This document shows positions 60,487 to 64,000 of a stretch of DNA of 64,000 bases, piece after piece; positions within the stretch are counted from its first letter, which is position 1, and the number at the start of each line of letters is the position of its first letter. Where the stretch lies: the NCBI GenBank assembly GCA_902778275.1, contig CACYXE010000012.1:1-64000 (forward strand), written 5' to 3'. The notes below the pieces were generated by a model. That model worked only from the letters and a program-made list of their open reading frames with translations. It was not told where the DNA came from and ran no database searches. Origin of the DNA: Oscillospiraceae bacterium (GTDB lineage: Bacteria > Bacillota > Clostridia > Oscillospirales > Oscillospiraceae). Position numbers and translations under genes: made by a program.

Positions 60487-61458
60487 TTATTCCTGCGTTT
60501 CCATCACCGCGTCGTGGATCAGGACCAGCGCCTCTTCCAGTTGCGCGTGGGCGACCTTTAACGACACGCAGCCGGCTTCCGCGCCCCCCGGCAGAGCCGG
60601 GACGCCGCTGCGCTCCAACAGATACCGGAGCAGAGGCTGGGCCTCCGGGCTCACGGCCTTTCCCACCAAGGTCACGGTGCTCTGTTCCCGATCCCGGGTG
60701 ACCCCGGCAAAGTCCGGCCTGCGCTCCGCCGGGAGCGCGGCGACTTTTGTGCCCGGCGCCGCCCGGAAGGCGGGCAGCAGCCAGAGCTCCACCTGGTTCA
60801 CCATGGCCAGGCGCACCGACTCCGGGTGCAGCACCTGTGAGCCGGCGCGGGCCAGGGCCAGCATATCGCGAAAGTCGATCTCCGGCAGTCGCCTTGCCCG
60901 GGGGACCAGGCGGGGGTCGGCCGTGTAAATGCCGTCAACGTCTGTGTAGATCTCGCAGCGCCCGGCGCCCAGACCCGCGGCCAGAGCCGCCGCCGTGGTG
61001 TCCGAGCCGCCCCGGCCCAGGGTGGTGATATCCCCCCTGGGGGACAGGCCCTGGAAACCGGCTACCACCGGGATCACCCCGGCATCCAGCGCGCTATGCA
61101 GCCGCTCCGGCACCAGGAGCCGGAGCCGGGCGGCGCCGTGCTCCCCGTCGGTGCAGACGCCCGCCTGCCAGCCGGTATAGGAGCGGGCCGGGGCGCCCAG
61201 GCTCTCCAGCATCATCGCCATCAGGGCGGCGGACCGCTGTTCCCCGGTGGAGAGCAGCGCGTCCAGTTCTCTTTGGTTCGGCTTTGGCGCGATCTGCCGC
61301 GCCATGTCCAGCAGCTCATCGGTGGAATCGCCTGCGGCGGAGACCACTGCGACGACGCTGTGCCCCCTGCGCCGGGCCTCCAGGACAATGGAGGCGGCCC
61401 GGCGCAGCTTTTCCAGATCGGCGAGGGAGCTGCCGCCGAATTTTTGCACGATCGTCAT
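60487..61458 (-). CDS. Aspartate kinase (short form)
   Basis: About 323 residues. The kinase motif is VQKFGGSSLAD (about 4-14), with TTLGRGGSDTTAAALA (about 149-164) and CEIYTDVDGIYTADPR (about 173-188). The C-terminus is short: about 65 residues after the kinase domain, enough for only one ACT-like unit, whereas LysC-type enzymes have two. Feedback control may be reduced or differ. It catalyses the first step toward lysine, threonine and methionine. ATG 61458 has GGAGGAG upstream. Confidence 0.88.
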   Translation of the reverse strand: MTIVQKFGGSSLADLEKLRRAASIVLEARRRGHSVVAVVSAAGDSTDELLDMARQIAPKPNQRELDALLSTGEQRSAALMAMMLESLGAPARSYTGWQAGVCTDGEHGAARLRLLVPERLHSALDAGVIPVVAGFQGLSPRGDITTLGRGGSDTTAAALAAGLGAGRCEIYTDVDGIYTADPRLVPRARRLPEIDFRDMLALARAGSQVLHPESVRLAMVNQVELWLLPAFRAAPGTKVAALPAERRPDFAGVTRDREQSTVTLVGKAVSPEAQPLLRYLLERSGVPALPGGAEAGCVSLKVAHAQLEEALVLIHDAVMETQE

Positions 61459-61568
61459 GCTTGCTCCTCCCATTCGGCGCGGCGCACCGCCGCGCCCGGT
61501 GCCGCGAAAAACGCGGCTACTATATTATAGGAAGATGGCAAGTCTCCGGTGAATAAAAACGGGGGCTT

Positions 61569-62684
61569 TTGGCAAAAAATCTGATAGTACATGGGAGAGG
61601 GGAGGCGGCCGCACTGCAGCAGCGAGCGATACAATGTCTGACAGTCCTGCTGTACGGCGGCGCGGCGGTGGGCGCAGCCTGGCTGACGGCCCGATTCCTG
61701 CTGCCCTGGGCGGCGCCTTTCCTGGTGGCGCTGGCCCTGGCGGCGCTGCTGGAAGGGCCGGTGTGCTTTCTCATCCGGCATGGCTGGCCCCGCAGCGCCG
61801 CGGCCGGGCTGCTGAGCATCCTGCTGCTGGGGCTGCTGTTGTGGGCGGCGGGCGCCCTGGCTGGGCGGGGCATCGCCGCGGTGACGGGCTTTGCCCGTCA
61901 GACCCCGGCCCTGATGAACAGCCTCGGCCAGGGACTGGAGCGGATGGAGCAGCGCATGCTCACCGTCATTGACCAGTCCCCGGAGGGCGTGTCGGACTAT
62001 CTGCGTACCGCCATGGAGGCGGTGGGCGACGCCATCTATGACCTGCCGGCGCTGCTGTCCCAGTGGGCGCTGGATCTGCTGGGCCGGGCGGCCCAGAGCA
62101 GCGGCGACGTGCTGCTGTTCGCGGTGACCGCGGGGATCGGCACCTACTTCCTCTCGGCCTCTTTTCCCCGGACGCTGGCCTTCCTCCGGGCCCAACTGCC
62201 GGACAGCTGGGTACAGCGCGCGGCGGAGATGGGCCCGGATCTGAAGGGCAGCTTCGGGGCGCTGCTGCGCGCCCAGCTGATCCTGATGACCATGACCTTT
62301 TTTGAACTGCTGCTGGCCTTCCTGCTGCTGCGCATCCCCCGGGCGGCAGGCATCGCGGCGCTTACCGCCCTGGTGGACGCCCTGCCGGTGTTCGGCACCG
62401 GGACCGTGCTGCTGCCCTGGGCGGCCTGCTGCCTGCTGCTGGAGGATCTGGGCCGGGGCCTGGGACTGCTCATCTGCTGGGCCATGGTGAATCTGGTGCG
62501 CACCAGCGCCCAGGCCAAGCTCCTGGGGGACCAGATCGGTCTGGACCCGCTGGCCTCCCTGATCGCCATCTACGTGGGCTGGCGGGTGTGGAGCGTGTGG
62601 GGAATGCTGCTGTTCCCGGTGCTGCTGGTGACCCTGCGCCAGCTCAACGACAAGGGCGTGCTGCACCTGTGGAAAAGCGCATAA
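61569..62684 (+). CDS. AI-2E / YtvI family membrane protein
   Basis: About 371 residues with eight membrane segments in the AI-2E family pattern: two N-terminal hairpins, a long amphipathic region (LGQGLERMEQRMLTVIDQSP) and four C-terminal helices. LLGDQIGLDPLASLIAIYVG is the typical family ending. In spore formers this branch is YtvI, a sporulation integral membrane protein. The start is unclear: TTG 61569 has a weak GGGGG upstream, while GGGGAGG at about 61597 would suit a CTG at 61611. Confidence 0.82.
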   Translation: MAKNLIVHGRGEAAALQQRAIQCLTVLLYGGAAVGAAWLTARFLLPWAAPFLVALALAALLEGPVCFLIRHGWPRSAAAGLLSILLLGLLLWAAGALAGRGIAAVTGFARQTPALMNSLGQGLERMEQRMLTVIDQSPEGVSDYLRTAMEAVGDAIYDLPALLSQWALDLLGRAAQSSGDVLLFAVTAGIGTYFLSASFPRTLAFLRAQLPDSWVQRAAEMGPDLKGSFGALLRAQLILMTMTFFELLLAFLLLRIPRAAGIAALTALVDALPVFGTGTVLLPWAACCLLLEDLGRGLGLLICWAMVNLVRTSAQAKLLGDQIGLDPLASLIAIYVGWRVWSVWGMLLFPVLLVTLRQLNDKGVLHLWKSA

Positions 62685-62686
62685 TG

Positions 62687-62849
62687 ATACGAAAACCGAA
62701 TAGAAATCAGACAATCTTTGCGGCTGGATTTGCGCCAACCTTCGTTGCTTCCCTTGCAAATATATCTCCATTATTCACTGCGGAAAGCGCCTCGTCTGAC
62801 ACAAATCCATCTCGCAAATCTTTGTCTTCATCTTATTTGGTTTTCGTAT
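62687..62849. repeat. Palindromic intergenic repeat, copy 2 (MITE-like)
   Basis: 163 bases bounded by ATACGAAAACC and its inverse GGTTTTCGTAT. The first and last about 50 bases are imperfect inverted repeats of each other (each holds GACAA...TTTGCG...TGGATTTG). The left half resembles the 41.3-kb repeat. No ORF is inside. It fits a non-autonomous, MITE- or REP-like element. Confidence 0.65.
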
Positions 62850-62851
62850 AA

Positions 62852-62886
62852 GACGCCGGCGGAGCCATGACAGCTCCGCCGGCGTC
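62852..62886. terminator. Hairpin between the repeat and the MarR gene
   Basis: A 14-bp perfect stem (GACGCCGGCGGAGC with GCTCCGCCGGCGTC), 7-base loop. It lies at the 3' end of the convergent MarR gene; the T-run is weak on both strands. Confidence 0.55.
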
Positions 62887-62898
62887 TGTATGCGGGAT

Positions 62899-63339
62899 TC
62901 ACTTGAGCATCTTGTACAGCAGCTGATACAACTGCGCGGCTTCCTCCGGGGCAAGGCCCGTGCACTGGGCCATCTTGTAGGGGACCGCCAGGGCCTGCTC
63001 CTTCAGCGCCTCGCCCTCCCGGGTCAGGCTGACGATCAGGCTGCGCTCATCCTCCGCGGACCGCTGCCGGTGGATCAGCCCCTTGGCCTCCATCTTCTTG
63101 AGCAGGGGGGTCAGGGTGCCGGAATCCAGAAACAGGGCGTTGCCCAGCTCCTTGACGGTGACGGCCTTTTTCTCCCACAGCACCATCATGGCGATGTACT
63201 GGGTGTAGGTCAGGTCGATCTCGTCCAGATAGGGCTTGTACTGCTTGATGATCTCCCGGGAGCAGGCATAAAGCGGGAAACACAGCTGGTTTTCCAGCTT
63301 CAGCGCATCATATTTTGTCGCGTCTTCTATCTTGTCCAT
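62899..63339 (-). CDS. MarR-family regulator of the OhrR type
   Basis: About 146 residues. The N-terminus (LENQLCFPLYACSREI, about 15-30) matches the OhrR segment holding the peroxide-sensing Cys. The winged helix-turn-helix is VTVKELGNALFLDSGTLTPL (about 62-81), followed by the wing (RQRSAEDERSLIVSLT). OhrR proteins repress organic-hydroperoxide resistance genes until the Cys is oxidised. No ohr gene is visible here. ATG 63339 is preferred on GGAG spacing. It lies 26 bases after the small membrane protein gene. Confidence 0.85.
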   Translation of the reverse strand: MDKIEDATKYDALKLENQLCFPLYACSREIIKQYKPYLDEIDLTYTQYIAMMVLWEKKAVTVKELGNALFLDSGTLTPLLKKMEAKGLIHRQRSAEDERSLIVSLTREGEALKEQALAVPYKMAQCTGLAPEEAAQLYQLLYKMLK

Positions 63340-63365
63340 AACCGGTATCTCCATCCGGGTCCATC

Positions 63366-63575
63366 TCAGGCGACAGGGGCCTGGATGGCATCTGTGATTG
63401 CTTCGAATACATCGCCGGCATATTCGTAATAGACTGCCGGATGGTAGCGGTCATCCATGACTTCCAGGATACGGGGCATGTCGCCGCCGGTCATCAGACC
63501 GACGCCCACGCAGACAGCGCCCAAAAGGATCGCCACCAGGACGATCACCAAAATGACTCTCCAACCTTTTTTCAT
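63366..63575 (-). CDS. Small single-pass membrane protein
   Basis: 69 residues. One membrane helix follows a basic start (KKGWRVILVIVLVAILLGAV), then an acidic soluble tail (MPRILEVMDDRYHPAVYYEY). I do not recognise the family. Its start overlaps the stop of the upstream gene by 4 bases, so it is coupled to the DUF1700-like membrane protein. It may be a shortened relative of the DUF4097-type partner often found after DUF1700 genes. Confidence 0.65.
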   Translation of the reverse strand: MKKGWRVILVIVLVAILLGAVCVGVGLMTGGDMPRILEVMDDRYHPAVYYEYAGDVFEAITDAIQAPVA

Positions 63576-64000
63576 GCCGCAACCTCCTTATAGCACCATT
63601 TGGCGCCCAGAGATACGACCCCGCGGATCAGGCCCACGATCGCGCCGCCGATGAACCAGATAAAGATCCACAGGAACAGCAGGCCCAAAGCCAGAATGAT
63701 CAGCGCGGCGCCCAGGACAATCAGGATATCCGCCAACACGGGGAAGCCGCTGAACGCCGTGACGAAGAAGGCCGCACCAGCGGCGATGGCGCTGACAGCC
63801 AGAGCCAGGAAGAACAGTGTGGGGATCAAAAGAACGCAGATCAGGGCCAGCGTAATGGGGATCGCCAGGATGATATACAGGATCAACAGCAGGGGCCTTG
63901 CCTTGCGCACAGTCGCTGTGGGGACAGACTGCACGAAGGCATCTTCTTCCTCGTCTGCCTCGTCGTTCAGCTCGAACGTCTTGTCCGAAAGGGCTTCCTC
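63572..64000 (-). CDS. DUF1700-like multi-pass membrane protein (5' end outside the window)
   Basis: At least 142 residues, open to the window edge. The visible N-terminal part is acidic (DEADEEEDAFVQ). Four hydrophobic stretches follow (LLLILYIILAIPITLALICV; LFFLALAVSAIAAGAAFFV; ILIVLGAALIILALGLLFL; IFIWFIGGAIVGLIRG). This resembles the C-terminal membrane half of DUF1700-type proteins, which usually follow a PadR regulator. Its start codon and any regulator gene lie beyond 64000. Confidence 0.6.
   Translation of the reverse strand, partial: EEALSDKTFELNDEADEEEDAFVQSVPTATVRKARPLLLILYIILAIPITLALICVLLIPTLFFLALAVSAIAAGAAFFVTAFSGFPVLADILIVLGAALIILALGLLFLWIFIWFIGGAIVGLIRGVVSLGAKWCYKEVAA

Overview
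The window looks like the chromosome of a high-GC, strictly anaerobic, gut-type Firmicute, most likely in the Oscillospiraceae/Ruminococcaceae. The evidence is GC-rich genes with AGGAGG-type ribosome binding sites, 'AAC-G' lipoboxes, a class III (anaerobic) ribonucleotide reductase, acyl-CoA dehydrogenase/Etf and Rex genes, a YtvI-like protein of the kind seen in spore formers, and small Clostridia-specific proteins. No plasmid, phage structural or CRISPR genes are visible. Taxonomy is inferred from gene content only.

Region 1 (1-22.7 kb) is the accessory part. It starts with a partial gene, a stand-alone YetF C-terminal domain, a 23-bp copy of the 3' end of tRNA-Val(GAC) (939-961) and a tyrosine-integrase remnant. 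The same 23 bp end a complete but imperfect tRNA-Val gene at 22596-22671. Between the two lie three modules. The first (1.2-10.2 kb) is a frameshifted Crp/Fnr regulator divergent from a sugar-type ABC transporter and a C-glycoside deglycosylation gene set (two Gfo/Idh/MocA oxidoreductases, two TIM-barrel isomerase-like proteins and the small DUF6379-type beta subunit). The second (10.5-12.9 kb) is a LysR regulator with a flavodoxin/ferredoxin pair. The third (13.3-22.2 kb) is a GntP permease, acyl-CoA dehydrogenase, EtfBA, CoA-transferase and MaoC hydratase, followed by two tandem Rex repressors and a second MaoC protein. Together these could import plant glycosides, break the sugar-aglycone bond, and reduce or oxidise organic acids through CoA thioesters under NAD(H)-responsive control.

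Region 2 (22.7-27.2 kb) holds a Lin0512 protein, a phosphoglycerate-mutase-like protein, a dicarboxylate symporter and a three-domain hydrolase/DUF4298 fusion.

Region 3 (27.2-36.1 kb, minus strand) is the most striking part. It is a five-gene operon with a recognisable promoter, encoding an HD-RyR protein, a degenerate TIR-TM protein, a TIR-TM-LRR protein with the catalytic Glu retained, a very large TIR-like-TM-LRR protein and a SLOG-TM protein. The domain set (TIR, RyR, SLOG, several membrane anchors) is that of nucleotide-messenger signalling or defence systems. I do not recognise this exact combination as a described system.

Region 4 (36.3-64 kb) is mostly housekeeping: a cyclophilin lipoprotein, a surface protein, MnmG/MnmA, two lipoproteins, nrdG-nrdD (with NrdR boxes and a clear promoter), a TrxB-like protein and an MBL hydrolase, GlmS, a lysine-riboswitch-controlled NhaC-family transporter, a KaiC-like/PPDK-N fusion, a damaged metallophosphatase/DUF1294 junction, a PGM-GNAT fusion, a PurN-like protein lacking its catalytic residues, aspartokinase, YtvI, an OhrR-type MarR regulator and a DUF1700-like membrane operon that runs off the end. 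Two copies of a palindromic intergenic repeat lie at 41.3 and 62.7 kb.
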